Source of the DNA: WTAW01 sp050124775
GTDB lineage: Bacteria > Acidobacteriota > Aminicenantia > Aminicenantales > Aminicenantaceae
Assembly: GCA_050124775.1 (NCBI GenBank)
Contig: JASFEP010000258.1
Coordinates: forward strand, 1 to 6,614
Direction: 5' to 3'
Length of the DNA stretch: 6,614 nucleotides
Shown here in pieces: positions 6,521 through 6,614 of the stretch (positions are counted from its first letter, which is position 1; every line of letters begins with the position of its first letter). Both the position numbers and the translations under genes were made by a program. The notes beneath the pieces were generated by a model that searched no databases, was not told where the DNA came from, and saw only the letters and a program-made list of their open reading frames with translations.

Positions 6521-6614
6521 ATGCAAAAAAACAAACACAGACCCCCAAAGATCGGCGAAGGACTTCTCAGGCTCCTTGCCAACAGAAGGGCCCAATCGGC
6601 CATCATCGGTGATA
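6521..6614 (+). CDS. Second FtsX-like permease, N-terminal fragment (runs off right edge)
   Basis: Thirty-one codons from ATG 6521 to the window edge; an in-frame TAA at 6509-6511 rules out a longer start. The peptide contains RPPKIGEGLLRLL and then QSAIIGD, which lines up with PPRLARWLFKRM and ESYAIVGD at the start of the permease at 2923-5580. This is the permease-prefix segment, so the gene most likely encodes another FtsX/MacB-like permease. The call rests on this short segment and on its place 24 bp after padR-2. The ribosome binding site is weak (GGAA about 14 nt upstream), so translation may depend on coupling to padR-2. Confidence 0.78.
   Translation, partial: MQKNKHRPPKIGEGLLRLLANRRAQSAIIGD

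Noticed and set aside
1..6614. CRISPR arrays, tRNA or rRNA genes, insertion sequences
   Set aside because: No regularly spaced repeats, no cloverleaf or rRNA-like stretches and no transposase frames or terminal repeats were seen; the only tandem repeats are the operators and the short AT-rich unit.

Overview
The window looks like a piece of a bacterial chromosome with moderate GC. The gene set is a PadR-type regulator next to an FtsX/MacB-like permease that carries the soluble 'permease prefix' segment, an S41 protease, and an exported protein with a CBM9-like domain. This mix is typical of Acidobacteriota and candidate phyla such as Aminicenantes. That assignment is an inference from gene families only; there is no rRNA or other marker gene here.

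Layout: two PadR-permease cassettes stand head to head around a 256-bp regulatory region (5914-6169). To the left, on the minus strand, lie padR-1 (5587-5913), a complete 885-residue FtsX-like permease (2923-5580), a 730-residue exported three-domain protein (670-2862), and the N-terminal part of an S41 peptidase (478 to beyond the left edge). The gaps between these genes are 6, 60 and 191 bp, so the first three are probably one operon; the S41 gene may have its own start site. To the right, on the plus strand, lie padR-2 (6170-6496) and the first 31 codons of a second permease of the same kind (6521 to beyond the right edge).

The clearest signal is regulatory. padR-1 has a near-consensus sigma-70 promoter (TTGACA, 17 bp, TATAGT) interleaved with two tandem copies of the palindrome ATACGAAAAACTCGTAT. 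The padR-2 promoter (TTGACT, 17 bp, TATTTT) is flanked by a 10-bp inverted repeat with the same TACGAAAAA core. The two PadR proteins are both 108 residues and align without gaps at about 40% identity by eye. This suggests autoregulation and possibly cross-regulation of two divergent transporter cassettes.

The most unusual gene is 670-2862. It has a signal peptide, a CBM9-like beta-sandwich, a LolA-like domain and a C-terminal class I O-methyltransferase domain in one uninterrupted frame. A SAM-dependent enzyme fused to exported domains raises the question of where it acts and whether it still uses SAM. How the genes work together is inference: a ligand-relieved PadR repressor controlling an envelope-stress or efflux-type permease together with exported accessory proteins. 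No ABC ATPase gene is present in the window.
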